From positions 682,001 through 746,000 of the forward strand of contig NZ_CP097478.1 in NCBI RefSeq assembly GCF_024029915.1: 64,000 bases of DNA, given 5' to 3'. Source of the stretch: Fructilactobacillus ixorae. Lineage in GTDB: Bacteria > Bacillota > Bacilli > Lactobacillales > Lactobacillaceae. Both the position numbers and the translations under genes were made by a program. Below the pieces are notes generated by a model. That model was not told the origin of the DNA and did no database searches. It saw nothing but the letters and a program-made list of their open reading frames with translations. Every line of letters begins with the position of its first letter. The stretch's first letter is position 1. Positions 8,320 to 16,850 of this stretch are shown one piece after another.

Positions 8320-9765
8320 ATGGCATTCGAAGGGTTATCAGAAAAGTTACAAAATGCGTTTAAAAATTTACGTGGGAAAGGGCAAATTAGTGAAGCGGAT
8401 TTACGGATTACCATGCGCGAAATCCGGCTGGCTTTACTAGATGCCGACGTAAACTTTACCGTGGTTCGGGACTTTGTTAAAAAGGTCCAGAACCAGGCCA
8501 AGGGTGAAAAGGTGCTGGAGGGGCTCAACCCTGGTCAGCAAATCGTTAAAATTGTGGACGATGAACTAACCGCCATGATGGGTGGTTCAGCAACGGAGCT
8601 TACTAAGGCACCTAAAATTCCAACGGTGATCATGATGGTCGGGCTGCAAGGGGCTGGTAAGACGACGACGGTTGGAAAGTTAGCTAAGCGGCTCAAACAG
8701 GATGAGCACGCGCGGCCGCTGTTAATCGCAGCCGACGTTTACCGACCAGCCGCCATTGATCAGTTAGAGCAGGTTGGAAAGCAAATTGACGTGCCCGTCT
8801 TTTCCGAGGGGACGGATGTGGATCCAGTTCAGATTGTTCAGGATGGACTGGCCCAGGCCCGTGAAAATCACAATGATTATGTCTTTATTGATACGGCCGG
8901 ACGGTTACAAATTGATGAAAAACTCATGCACGAGTTGGAAGAAATCAAAACCGTTTCCCACCCCAACGATATTCTCTTAGTTGTGGATGCGATGACCGGG
9001 CAAAACGCGGTTGAAACGGCGCAGGGCTTTAATGAGGACCTCAATCTTACCGGAGTTATTCTGACTAAGTTAGATGGGGATACCCGGGGTGGAGCCGCCT
9101 TATCGATCAAGGCAGTGACTGGCAAACCAATTCTGTTTACCGGGCAAGGGGAAAAAATGACGGATCTGGATGTTTTTCATCCAGATCGAATGGCTTCCCG
9201 AATTCTGGGCATGGGAGACGTGCTGTCCCTGGTTGAAAAGACTCAGAAAAACGTGGACGAGCAAAAGGCACAAGAACTAGCCGAAAAGATGCGGGAAAAT
9301 TCCTTTAACTTTGACGATTTCTTGGACCAACTCCAGCAAATTCAAAACATGGGACCGTTAAAAGACATCATGGCGATGATTCCAGGAATGGCCAATAATC
9401 CAGCGCTCAAGAACGTTGAGATGGATCCTAAGGACTTAGAGCGGATCAAAGCGATGATCTATTCGATGACCAATGAAGAACGTGAAAATCCCGATGTGTT
9501 AAATCCTTCCCGCCGGCGGCGAATTGCCCGGGGTTCGGCGCAACCCATTCAAAGCGTGAACCGGATGATTAAACAATTTGATCAGATGAAAAAGATGATG
9601 AATCAGGTTTCCAACGGGAACATGGCCGGGATGGAAAACATGATGCAAGCCGCCGGTATGGGCGGCGGTGGCATGGGGGGAAAACTCTCCAACCTTGCCA
9701 TGAAGCGAATGAGTCGGAAAATGAAGAAAAATAAACGGAAGCGGTTGAAAAAAAGGAAAAAATAA
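8320..9765 (+). CDS. ffh: signal recognition particle protein Ffh
   Basis: Ffh binds the 4.5S/scRNA and signal peptides and delivers translating ribosomes to FtsY. The 481 residues include the N domain (1-90), the GTPase domain with GLQGAGKTTT at about 107-116, DTAGR and TKLDGDTRGG, and a methionine-rich M domain from about residue 300 (MKKMMNQ, MAGMENMMQAAGMGG). It ends in a very basic Lys/Arg tail. AAGGAG lies 7 bases before the ATG. A hairpin TGTAAAG/CTTTACA followed by a T-rich stretch just after the stop may end transcription before rpsP. Confidence 0.97.
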   Translation: MAFEGLSEKLQNAFKNLRGKGQISEADLRITMREIRLALLDADVNFTVVRDFVKKVQNQAKGEKVLEGLNPGQQIVKIVDDELTAMMGGSATELTKAPKIPTVIMMVGLQGAGKTTTVGKLAKRLKQDEHARPLLIAADVYRPAAIDQLEQVGKQIDVPVFSEGTDVDPVQIVQDGLAQARENHNDYVFIDTAGRLQIDEKLMHELEEIKTVSHPNDILLVVDAMTGQNAVETAQGFNEDLNLTGVILTKLDGDTRGGAALSIKAVTGKPILFTGQGEKMTDLDVFHPDRMASRILGMGDVLSLVEKTQKNVDEQKAQELAEKMRENSFNFDDFLDQLQQIQNMGPLKDIMAMIPGMANNPALKNVEMDPKDLERIKAMIYSMTNEERENPDVLNPSRRRRIARGSAQPIQSVNRMIKQFDQMKKMMNQVSNGNMAGMENMMQAAGMGGGGMGGKLSNLAMKRMSRKMKKNKRKRLKKRKK

Positions 9766-9785
9766 GGAGTGTAAAGAAAAAACAC

Positions 9786-9814
9786 TTTACATTACTTTTT
9801 ATTCTTGGTAAGAT
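9786..9814 (+). promoter_or_regulatory. promoter of rpsP
   Basis: A -35 box TTTACA (9786-9791) and a -10 box TAAGAT (9809-9814) are separated by 17 bases, and TGG before the -10 makes it extended. The ATG of rpsP follows about 35 bases downstream with AGGAGG in front. The -35 box overlaps the 3' arm of the possible ffh terminator hairpin. Confidence 0.6.
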
Positions 9815-9848
9815 AGAAACCGTTAAGAAAACATGAGGAGGTGTCATT

Positions 9849-10130
9849 ATGTCTGTTAAAATTCGTTTGAAACGAATGGGTTCTAAGAAAAATCCATTTT
9901 ATCGAATCGTAGTTGCTGATTCACGAAGTCCTCGTGATGGTCGTTACATTGAAAACGTGGGGACTTACAACCCATTGATTCAAGAAAACCAAGTAACTTT
10001 AGAAGAAGAAACTATTTTAGACTGGTTAGAAAAGGGTGCCAAACCTTCTGATACAGTTCGTAACATTTTGTCAAGAGCCGGGATCATGAAGAAACTTCAT
10101 GAAGCTAAATTAGCTAACAAGCAAAAATAA
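9849..10130 (+). CDS. rpsP: 30S ribosomal protein S16
   Basis: S16 is a primary binder of the 5' domain of 16S rRNA. The 93-residue product starts [31 protein letters not shown], spanning the whole family signature. The mid-section ENVGTYNP is also typical. Codons are more A/T-ended than in the flanking genes, as expected for a highly expressed gene. AGGAGG precedes the ATG. khpA follows 12 bases later, the usual rpsP-khpA-rimM-trmD order. Confidence 0.98.
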   Translation: MSVKIRLKRMGSKKNPFYRIVVADSRSPRDGRYIENVGTYNPLIQENQVTLEEETILDWLEKGAKPSDTVRNILSRAGIMKKLHEAKLANKQK

Positions 10131-10142
10131 GGCTGATTAGTT

Positions 10143-10388
10143 ATGGTGAATTTTGACAACTTAATTACAACCATCATTAAACCGTTAGTAAAGTTTCCCG
10201 ATGACGTTCAGATTCGTCACCAGGAAACGAATGAGTTTCACGAGTATATTTTAACCCCTAATCCCCAAGACGTGGGACGGGTGATTGGGAAACGGGGACG
10301 AGTGGCGCAAACCATTCGCGCCATTGTTTACAGTATTCACGTGCCTGACAACAAACGGGTTAAGTTAATTATTGATGACGGTAAATAG
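10143..10388 (+). CDS. khpA: KH-domain RNA-binding protein KhpA (YlqC)
   Basis: A single type II KH domain of 81 residues with the GxxG loop in VIGKRGRVAQTIR at about residues 43-56. KhpA works with KhpB (Jag) as an RNA-binding pair that affects cell elongation in Gram-positive cocci. The partner gene is not in this window. Its position between rpsP and rimM is conserved across Firmicutes. A strong terminator follows directly, so it ends the rpsP unit. Confidence 0.93.
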   Translation: MVNFDNLITTIIKPLVKFPDDVQIRHQETNEFHEYILTPNPQDVGRVIGKRGRVAQTIRAIVYSIHVPDNKRVKLIIDDGK

Positions 10389-10391
10389 CAG

Positions 10392-10433
10392 AAAACTCTT
10401 AGATAAAACGTTGTTTTATTTAGGAGTTTTTTT
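10392..10433 (+). terminator. intrinsic terminator after khpA
   Basis: An 18-base arm starting AAAACTCTT pairs (with two G-U pairs) with an arm ending AGGAGTTTT, closing on a four-base loop and followed by a T run. It lies between khpA and rimM and may attenuate rather than fully stop transcription, since no clear promoter is seen before rimM. Confidence 0.8.
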
Positions 10434-10466
10434 AGCATAATTTAAAGTTAAAGGAACGATGTAATT

Positions 10467-10982
10467 ATGGACTACTTAGAAGTCGGAAAGTTAGTTAATA
10501 CCCAGGGGATTAAGGGAGAAGTCCGCGTGGTTTCTGAGACGGATTTTCCAGAGGTCCGGTTTCGCCCGGGAGCCATTCTGTACGCCTTTCCCAAAATGGG
10601 AGACATGGAACGCTTAGAAATTGATCAGGTCCGCAAGCACAAAAACTTTATTTTGTTGCACTTTAAGGATCATCCCACGATTAATGACGTAGAACATCTC
10701 AAGCCCGCCACCTTAAAGATTGATGCGGCTGAGCAGTCAGAGGCACCCCTGCAGCCCGGCGAATACTATTACAGCCAAATCATTGGCTTAGCCGTAGTTG
10801 ACGAACAAGGCCGGGCTCTCGGCACGATTAAGGACATCATGGACCTTGGTCCAAATGACGTGTGGGTGGTTGAACGCACCGGACAACCAGATTTACTTCT
10901 ACCCAAAATCGATGAGGTGATTAAACAGGTTGATCTGGAACAGGGACAGGTTACGGTCGAATTATTAGCGGGGCTAGAGTAG
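10467..10982 (+). CDS. rimM: ribosome maturation factor RimM
   Basis: RimM binds S19 and assists assembly of the head of the 30S subunit. The 171 residues show the N-terminal RimM barrel, beginning DYLEVGKLVNTQGIKGEVRV, and a C-terminal PRC-barrel from about residue 95, with GEYYYSQIIGL and the terminal LLPKIDEVIKQVD. The stop TAG is followed immediately by the ATG of trmD, so the two are probably translationally coupled. Confidence 0.95.
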   Translation: MDYLEVGKLVNTQGIKGEVRVVSETDFPEVRFRPGAILYAFPKMGDMERLEIDQVRKHKNFILLHFKDHPTINDVEHLKPATLKIDAAEQSEAPLQPGEYYYSQIIGLAVVDEQGRALGTIKDIMDLGPNDVWVVERTGQPDLLLPKIDEVIKQVDLEQGQVTVELLAGLE

Positions 10983-11735
10983 ATGAAAATTGATGTCTTG
11001 AGTTTATTCCCAGATACGATTAACGGACCCTTACATGACTCTATTTTAGGAAAAGCGGTCGAAAAACAGCTCCTATCGGTTAACGTGACTAATTTCCGGG
11101 ATTTTTCGACCAACAAACACCATAACGTCGATGACACTCCGTATGGCGGTGGGGCGGGAATGCTGTTACAGGCACAACCAATTGTTGATGCGGTGGCAGC
11201 CACCCAAAAACAAGCGCAAGCAGAAGGGTTGTCAGCTGGCCGGGTGATTTTAACTGATCCAGCGGGAAAGCGGTTCGATGAGCAGGTCGCAGCCGAGTTA
11301 GCTCAATCCGATCATCTAACTTTTATTTGTGGCCACTATGAAGGGTTTGACGAACGGGTCAAACAAGTGGTCACCGATGAATACTCCATCGGTGATTATG
11401 TGTTAACCGGGGGTGAATTGCCCACCCTGGTTATGATTGATGCGTTGTCGCGGTTAATTCCCGGCGTGCTTGGAAACGATGAATCAGCGGTGGACGATTC
11501 CTTTTCCACCGGCTTATTAGAGGCGCCCCAGTACACGCGTCCAGCTGATTTTCGGGGTGTTCAGGTACCGGCGGTCTTAATGAACGGCGACCACCAAAAG
11601 ATTGCGGACTGGCGCTTAAAGGAATCATTACGCAAAACCTACGTGCATCGTTCCGATCTAATTGATTATCACCGACTTTCGCCACGTGCCAAGGAATTAC
11701 TGGCCGAAATTAAGATCGAATTGGAGCAAAATTAG
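10983..11735 (+). CDS. trmD: tRNA (guanine-37 N1)-methyltransferase TrmD
   Basis: TrmD makes m1G37 in tRNAs, preventing +1 frameshifting. The protein has 250 residues, normal length. It has the SPOUT trefoil-knot sequences [36 protein letters not shown] and the knot-closing [13 protein letters not shown]. It abuts rimM and is followed by the rplS leader, the standard rimM-trmD-rplS arrangement. Confidence 0.97.
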   Translation: MKIDVLSLFPDTINGPLHDSILGKAVEKQLLSVNVTNFRDFSTNKHHNVDDTPYGGGAGMLLQAQPIVDAVAATQKQAQAEGLSAGRVILTDPAGKRFDEQVAAELAQSDHLTFICGHYEGFDERVKQVVTDEYSIGDYVLTGGELPTLVMIDALSRLIPGVLGNDESAVDDSFSTGLLEAPQYTRPADFRGVQVPAVLMNGDHQKIADWRLKESLRKTYVHRSDLIDYHRLSPRAKELLAEIKIELEQN

Positions 11736-11751
11736 GCTTTCTTTAGCTAAG

Positions 11752-11842
11752 CGAATGTGGTATATTATTAGTTAGTCGTGAGACTAAAATACAACAGTAT
11801 TCCGCTGTCGGAAAGATATGAGTGCTAGTTAGGAGAAGTGAC
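11752..11842 (+). promoter_or_regulatory. rplS promoter and structured leader (L19-leader-like)
   Basis: TGG-TATATT near 11761-11769 is a plausible extended -10 element. The transcript would then carry a 70-base leader with two hairpins: TTAGTC/GACTAA on a GTGA loop, and TTCCG/CGGAA on a CTGT loop; an outer ACAG/CTGT pairing could compete with the latter. A ribosomal protein L19 leader motif is known before rplS in Firmicutes. I assign it by position and fold, not by a model search. Confidence 0.45.
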
Positions 11843-12202
11843 ATGCGTCAAAACAAGCTGATCGAAAAGATCAATCAGGAACAATTACGTTCTGATATTC
11901 CCGATTTTCGGGCTGGTGATACTGTAACGGTATCAGTTAAGGTTGTTGAAGGTGACACAGAACGTGTCCAAGATTTTACGGGGGTAGTTATCAAGCGCCG
12001 CGGTGCTGGGATTCAAGCTACTTACACTGTTCGTAAAATCAGTAACGGAATTGGTGTGGAAAGAATTTTCCCACTCAATTCACCACGGGTTGCTAAACTT
12101 GAAGTAGTTCGTCGTGGTAAGGTTCGTCGTTCAAAACTTTACTACTTGCGCGATCGTCAAGGAAAGGCTGCTCGGATCAAGCAATCATTCAAAAAACGCT
12201 AA
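11843..12202 (+). CDS. rplS: 50S ribosomal protein L19
   Basis: L19 lies at the 30S-50S interface. The 119-residue product has [18 protein letters not shown] and the C-terminal [24 protein letters not shown], both typical. I chose the ATG at 11843, with AGGAG 7 bases upstream. An in-frame start at 11822 would add seven residues not found in the family. A strong terminator follows. Confidence 0.98.
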   Translation: MRQNKLIEKINQEQLRSDIPDFRAGDTVTVSVKVVEGDTERVQDFTGVVIKRRGAGIQATYTVRKISNGIGVERIFPLNSPRVAKLEVVRRGKVRRSKLYYLRDRQGKAARIKQSFKKR

Positions 12203-12205
12203 AAG

Positions 12206-12239
12206 AAAAACGGCTGGAAATTTTTCCAGTCGTTTTTTT
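12206..12239 (+). terminator. intrinsic terminator after rplS
   Basis: ACGGCTGGAAA pairs with TTTCCAGTCGT and is followed by seven T residues. It ends the rimM-trmD-rplS unit. Confidence 0.9.
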
Positions 12240-12266
12240 GTAAAAGAAACAGAGAATCACATAGCA

Positions 12267-12401
12267 ATGAATAATAGCTCTAAAGATGAAATTATGAAAA
12301 TAGACCAAATTGACACGGAACCACAAGCCCAAAAATGGCGGAGAAGATCATTAAGACCAGGTCCCCTAGTCTTAATTTTTTGTTTCGACAGGTCGTGTTG
12401 A
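12267..12401 (+). pseudogene. possible remnant of a small gene, unidentified
   Basis: A 44-codon frame starting ATG-AAT-AAT has an acidic then basic N-terminus and a short hydrophobic end (PGPLVLIF). It has no good ribosome site and is interrupted by a terminator hairpin (12351-12381). It could be the N-terminal stub of a lost membrane protein or a chance frame. I do not recognise it. Confidence 0.2.
12351..12381 (+). terminator. intrinsic terminator hairpin before pepD
   Basis: TTAAGAC-C-AGG pairs with CCT-A-GTCTTAA, followed by six T residues on the + strand. It sits downstream of rplS and just before the 3' end of the dipeptidase gene on the other strand. Its A-rich 5' side is too weak to serve the minus strand well. 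Confidence 0.6.
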
Positions 12402-12407
12402 TCCTCC

Positions 12408-13829
12408 CTATAAATTCAAATCTTGGTGGTAGTTTAGTGGCGATAGATCAGCAGACTCTGTAATTAACTGGGTTGCTAACGTTTGGAACCGGGTTAAAGC
12501 CAGCTCAGCTGCCTGTTGACTAGCTTGATTGGCTAATGCAACTAAATCATTGCTGGTGGCAACTTGGGCTTGCGTTTGATTAATAATTTGCCGATAACGC
12601 TGACGTAGTTCAGCTTGCACGTCGTTAACTTGACCGATAAAGCGATGGTAGTGGGCATCAACCAGAATTCCAACTAGTTTGAAGTTCCAGTAAGCGGACT
12701 GAGGATCATAGTCGTGGCCAACTGGGTATTGATAGGCAGCTGGCGTTTCACTAATCCCCGCGAAAAAGGGGGCAAAGGTACTTTCGGCCCCCACGCCCAT
12801 TGACAGCCAGTGGATGCCCCCAATTTCAACGGGCAAGTCTGCTTGGAGTTGTAAGACATGGGCTTCCTGCGTTTTGGCAAAACTCATCGGACGGAACCGA
12901 TGCTTGTCAAATTCACTGCCCGTTCCCACTGGATCAAACTCGGTTCCCTGGTAGTGAGAATTCAGGAGGTTTTGCACGTCAGTGGCGGATAACAAGCGGT
13001 CACTCTTGCGTAAAAAGGGCAGGTTCTGCGAAGTTGGTTCCTGGTCTACATCGGGAGTAAACATTTTTTGCCCGTACCACACGCGAGGAGTGTTGTAATA
13101 GGTATCCATTTGATTACGCGTCCCAAAGATGTGGCGAAAGTTAAAGCCGTGGCGATCCGGATTGAGGTGGTTGGTAGTCACAAATTCTGGTAACTGCGAC
13201 GACCACTGAAAGTTGACTTGATCGTTAAAGTCCACCTTTTCGATGGCCATTTGGTTGGCAACGACAGCATAACAATCATCCGGGATGCGTTGTGCAACCC
13301 ACTGGTGTCCGGAACCAATCTCAAAGTACCAAACTTCTTGGGCATCTGAAAAGAGGACTCCATTGGTTTCGCTGGCCCCCTTGGTACTAACAATTTCACC
13401 CAAGCGTTGAACGCCTTCCCGCGCGGACTGCACGTAGGGAAGGACAACGGTGACCATGGCTTCTTCGCCGATTCCATCGGAGACCAGCGGATCACAACCT
13501 AAAACGGCATCGTTGGCATAGGTACTCTCGGTGGCACTCATTGCCACGCCATGTTCGTTAATCCCATCCTCTTCAAAGAGCCCCTCGCTGGTGGTCCACT
13601 CGGGAGTTGCAGTGTACTTTGCGGCCTCATTGGGTAGGTCTAATTGAAATCCATTGGCAGTGGATTGAAAGACAACCGGGTGTTTAGCAACTTGGTGATC
13701 ATGAACGACAAACCGTTTGGGCCACGCGGCCTTCGCGTCCTCATTACGACCAATTAACGTACTTCCATCGACGGTTGCCTTTTTACCGACTAACATACTA
13801 GTGCAGGCGGAATAATTCGGTTCTGTCAT
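12408..13829 (-). CDS. pepD: C69 family dipeptidase
   Basis: PepD-type dipeptidases are cytoplasmic N-terminal-nucleophile hydrolases that cut dipeptides in lactobacilli. The product is 473 residues, the family's usual size. The likely nucleophile is Cys9 in SACTSMLVGKKATVDGSTLIGRNED, exposed after removal of a short propeptide. I start at 13829 because AAGGAG sits 9 bases upstream; an ATG six codons earlier overlaps that ribosome site and is unlikely. The gene stands alone between rplS and glpK. Which of several pepD paralogues it is cannot be told here. Confidence 0.9.
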   Translation of the reverse strand: MTEPNYSACTSMLVGKKATVDGSTLIGRNEDAKAAWPKRFVVHDHQVAKHPVVFQSTANGFQLDLPNEAAKYTATPEWTTSEGLFEEDGINEHGVAMSATESTYANDAVLGCDPLVSDGIGEEAMVTVVLPYVQSAREGVQRLGEIVSTKGASETNGVLFSDAQEVWYFEIGSGHQWVAQRIPDDCYAVVANQMAIEKVDFNDQVNFQWSSQLPEFVTTNHLNPDRHGFNFRHIFGTRNQMDTYYNTPRVWYGQKMFTPDVDQEPTSQNLPFLRKSDRLLSATDVQNLLNSHYQGTEFDPVGTGSEFDKHRFRPMSFAKTQEAHVLQLQADLPVEIGGIHWLSMGVGAESTFAPFFAGISETPAAYQYPVGHDYDPQSAYWNFKLVGILVDAHYHRFIGQVNDVQAELRQRYRQIINQTQAQVATSNDLVALANQASQQAAELALTRFQTLATQLITESADLSPLNYHQDLNL

Positions 13830-13910
13830 GTGCGGATGCTCCTTCATAATTTTAGTTTCGTATCCATTCTACACTTCTCAGCGACAACACGAAATCAGAG
13901 ACGGTCGTCG

Positions 13911-13940
13911 TTAGGCAGAACTAGGGGAAAAGGTTATAAT
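13911..13940 (+). promoter_or_regulatory. promoter of glpK
   Basis: A perfect TATAAT (13935-13940) stands 30 bases before the glpK ATG. A weak -35 TTAGGC lies 18 bases upstream. No convincing catabolite-responsive element was found nearby. Confidence 0.5.
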
Positions 13941-13970
13941 AAGGACTGAATTTTAAAGATGGAGTAGACG

Positions 13971-15500
13971 ATGAAAAACGAACAATACATTTTAGCAATT
14001 GATGAAGGAACGACCTCCGTGCGCGCCATTCTTTTTGACCAACAAGGAAGCATTGTGGGCCAGGCGCAACGTCCCATTCACCAGTTTTTCCCCCAACCAG
14101 GGTGGGTGGAGCAGGATCCGTTAGAGATTTGGAACGGAACGGAAACGGTTATTTCAGAAGTGCTCTTTCAAACGGAAACCCCGCCGTACAAGGTTCGTGC
14201 GATTGGGATTAGCAATCAACGTGAAACAACGGTGGTCTGGAATCGGAAAACCGGGCAACCGATTCACCATGCGATTGTGTGGCAATCAAAGCAAACTACC
14301 GAAATTGCAAAACACCTCCAACAAGCTGGCTATCAAACTTTCATTCAGCAAAAGACCGGATTACTGATTGATTCTTATTTTTCCGCGACCAAGTTACAGT
14401 GGTTATTAGACGAGGTGCCACACGCCCGGGAGCAGGCTGAGGCCGGGGATTTACTGTTTGGTACGATTGATACCTGGTTGCTCTGGAAGCTGACCAATGG
14501 CCACGTGCACGCAACCGACGTAACCAACGCCAGCCGGACCATGCTGTATAATATTCACACGCTGGATTGGGATCAAAAATTGCTGGATTTGTTTAAGATT
14601 CCGCGGACCATGTTACCAGCGGTTCATGATTCCAGTCATTTTTATGGGTATACGCAGGAATTCACCCTCATGGGCGTCCAAATTCCCATTACGGGGATTG
14701 CTGGAGACCAGCAGGCCTCGCTATTTGGCGAGTTAGCTTTAGATCCCGGTCAGACGAAAAATACCTATGGAACAGGGGCCTTTATCATGATGAATCTGGG
14801 ACATGAGCCGCAACTTTCCGAGCACGGGTTACTGACCACGATTGCCTATGGGTTAAACGGTCAAGTTACGTACGCCTTTGAAGGAAGTGTGTTTACGGCA
14901 GGGGCCGCGGTTGAATGGTTAAAAGACCAGGTTGCTCTCGTCCAGGATGTCACCACAACGGCAACCCAAGCGGAGCAAGCCACCGCAACTGACCAGTTAT
15001 ACGTTGTTCCTGCGTTTAGTGGGCTAGGCGCTCCGTACTGGGATCAAAACGCTCGGGGGGCAATTCTAGGTCTGACCCCACAAACTGATGACAAGCAGCT
15101 CATTCGCGCCACTTTAGAGTCTTTGGCATTTCAAACGCGGGATGTCTTACAGACCATGACCCACGAAACGGGATTGCCCCTCAAATCGCTGATGGTCGAT
15201 GGGGGCGTGTCTAAAAACGAATATTTGTTGCAGTTTCAGGCTGACATTTTGGGCAGCCCCATTACGCGCGCGCCCTTAGCAGAAACGACCGCTTTAGGAG
15301 TGGCGTATCTGGCCGGTTTGCAGGTCAAATACTGGCCAAATCTTGCGACGTTAAAGGCCTTACCACGGACCACGACTAGTTATCAACCCCGGTTAGCCGC
15401 CTCCATGCGGGAGTGGCGGTATGCGAACTGGCAACAAGCAGTCGTAGCGACCCGATTATTTGCGGAGGAACCTCATGATGGAACTACCAACCCAATTTAA
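13971..15500 (+). CDS. glpK: glycerol kinase
   Basis: GlpK phosphorylates glycerol to glycerol-3-phosphate in the cytoplasm, feeding glycolysis and the PlsX/PlsY lipid pathway. The 509 residues have the FGGY fold with LAIDEGTTSVRAILFD (residues 9-24), GISNQRETTVVW, GAGDQQ-type GIAGDQQASLFGE and the C-terminal VDGGVSKNEYLLQFQADIL. No glpF or glpD/glpO neighbour is present, unlike many lactobacilli. The next gene starts inside its 3' end (26-base overlap). Confidence 0.95.
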   Translation: MKNEQYILAIDEGTTSVRAILFDQQGSIVGQAQRPIHQFFPQPGWVEQDPLEIWNGTETVISEVLFQTETPPYKVRAIGISNQRETTVVWNRKTGQPIHHAIVWQSKQTTEIAKHLQQAGYQTFIQQKTGLLIDSYFSATKLQWLLDEVPHAREQAEAGDLLFGTIDTWLLWKLTNGHVHATDVTNASRTMLYNIHTLDWDQKLLDLFKIPRTMLPAVHDSSHFYGYTQEFTLMGVQIPITGIAGDQQASLFGELALDPGQTKNTYGTGAFIMMNLGHEPQLSEHGLLTTIAYGLNGQVTYAFEGSVFTAGAAVEWLKDQVALVQDVTTTATQAEQATATDQLYVVPAFSGLGAPYWDQNARGAILGLTPQTDDKQLIRATLESLAFQTRDVLQTMTHETGLPLKSLMVDGGVSKNEYLLQFQADILGSPITRAPLAETTALGVAYLAGLQVKYWPNLATLKALPRTTTSYQPRLAASMREWRYANWQQAVVATRLFAEEPHDGTTNPI

Positions 15501-16827
15501 AGCTAAATACCAACGGTTATTAGGAGCCCAATTTCCGGCCTTTTTACAAAGTTTTGCAGAAGCACCCCAGCACGGCTTTCGCCTGAATCCTTTGAAACCA
15601 CCAGCTCACCCGGCGATTGATCAAAGTCGGCCCATTTCTAACGTGCCTAACGGTTATTATGGCAAGGTGGATGGGAAATCACCGGCCCACCAAAGTGGGT
15701 ATGTCTATAGTCAAGAACCATCTGCCATGTTGGTTGCGGAGGCGGTTGCCCCGGCACCGGGGGAGCGGGTGCTAGACTTGTGTGCTGCACCCGGAGGGAA
15801 ATCCACCCAACTGGCCGCGTTAATGCAGAATCAAGGCTTACTGGTAGCCAATGAAATTGATCGGGGCCGGGCCAAGGTTTTAGTGGAAAACCTTGAACGC
15901 TTCGGGGTCTGGAATCCGTTGATTTTAAATGAACGCCCCGACCGGTTAAGCCCAGCATTTCCCGCCTACTTTGACAAAATTTTAGTGGATGCGCCCTGTT
16001 CTGGGGAGGGAATGTTTCGAAAAAATCCGAGTGCGACAACGTACTGGGATGCTGATTATCCGGCAGCTTGTGCGGTTCGCCAGCGCGAAATCCTGCAAGC
16101 AGCCGTTAAAATGTTAAAGCCCGGCGGACAACTCGTGTATTCAACCTGTACGTTTGCACCTGAAGAAGACGAACAAATCATTGCGTGGCTGCTAGACCAG
16201 TATCCGCTAGAACTCGTTGCTTTGGATAAAAGTGCGGGAATGAGCGATGGTCGTCCCGAGTGGGCCGATGGGAATCCAGAGCTTCAACGCACGCTCCGGT
16301 TATTTCCGCAGTCCTTTGCGGGCGACGGGCATTTCATCGCTAAACTGCAGAGCACCGCGACGGGGAAACCAGTTAAAATCCGGGGCCAGCGCAGTAACGT
16401 TGGCGGAGCTGATCGTAAAGAATGGCAGCAATTTGTGGCCCAAAACCTGACAGACTTTAAGGCGGGCTCGTTATTGCAATTTGGCGAACAATTATATTCT
16501 TTTAACCCCGAGATTCCGGATTTACAGGGATTGCGGGTTATGCTGCCGGGAACGCCTTTGGGAACCTTGAAAAAACACCGAATTGAACCCAGCTATGGGT
16601 TGGCCATGGTTCTGCGGCCTGAGCAGGTGCAACGGACGCTACCGATTAGTTATGAGCAGTGGCAGCGGTATGTGCACGGGGATATCTTTAACACGGATGC
16701 TGAGCTACCCAAGGGTTGGTATTTATTGCTGTATCAGCAGATGCCAGTTGGCTTTGGGAAGGTGGTCAACGGAACCGTCAAGAACTTCTTTCCGAAAGGA
16801 TTACGCTTTCAAGTAGAAAAAGGATGA
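15475..16827 (+). CDS. RsmF-type rRNA cytosine-C5 methyltransferase
   Basis: An SAM-dependent NSUN/RsmB family enzyme that makes m5C in rRNA. The 450-residue protein has SAM motif I LDLCAAPGGKSTQLA at about residue 99, the catalytic cysteines in DAPCSGEGMF (about 171) and YSTCTFAPEEDE (about 222), and a C-terminal extension with FFPKGLRF, as in the RsmF group of Firmicutes. GGAGG lies 6 bases before ATG 15475; the ATG at 15478 is equally possible. It overlaps glpK by 26 bases, suggesting a shared message. The exact rRNA position modified cannot be told. Confidence 0.9.
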   Translation: MMELPTQFKAKYQRLLGAQFPAFLQSFAEAPQHGFRLNPLKPPAHPAIDQSRPISNVPNGYYGKVDGKSPAHQSGYVYSQEPSAMLVAEAVAPAPGERVLDLCAAPGGKSTQLAALMQNQGLLVANEIDRGRAKVLVENLERFGVWNPLILNERPDRLSPAFPAYFDKILVDAPCSGEGMFRKNPSATTYWDADYPAACAVRQREILQAAVKMLKPGGQLVYSTCTFAPEEDEQIIAWLLDQYPLELVALDKSAGMSDGRPEWADGNPELQRTLRLFPQSFAGDGHFIAKLQSTATGKPVKIRGQRSNVGGADRKEWQQFVAQNLTDFKAGSLLQFGEQLYSFNPEIPDLQGLRVMLPGTPLGTLKKHRIEPSYGLAMVLRPEQVQRTLPISYEQWQRYVHGDIFNTDAELPKGWYLLLYQQMPVGFGKVVNGTVKNFFPKGLRFQVEKG

Positions 16828-16850
16828 GCAGTTTAGCTCATCCTTTTTCT
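16817..16850. terminator. bidirectional terminator between the rRNA methyltransferase and fni
   Basis: AAAAAGGATGAGC pairs with GCTCATCCTTTTT around a six-base loop. A runs on one side and T runs on the other serve both converging genes. It overlaps the last codons of the methyltransferase gene and reaches the fni stop. Confidence 0.88.

Noticed and set aside
13829..13847. Earlier ATG for the C69 dipeptidase
   Set aside because: It overlaps the AAGGAG ribosome site that serves the ATG at 13829, and the extra residues are not family-like.
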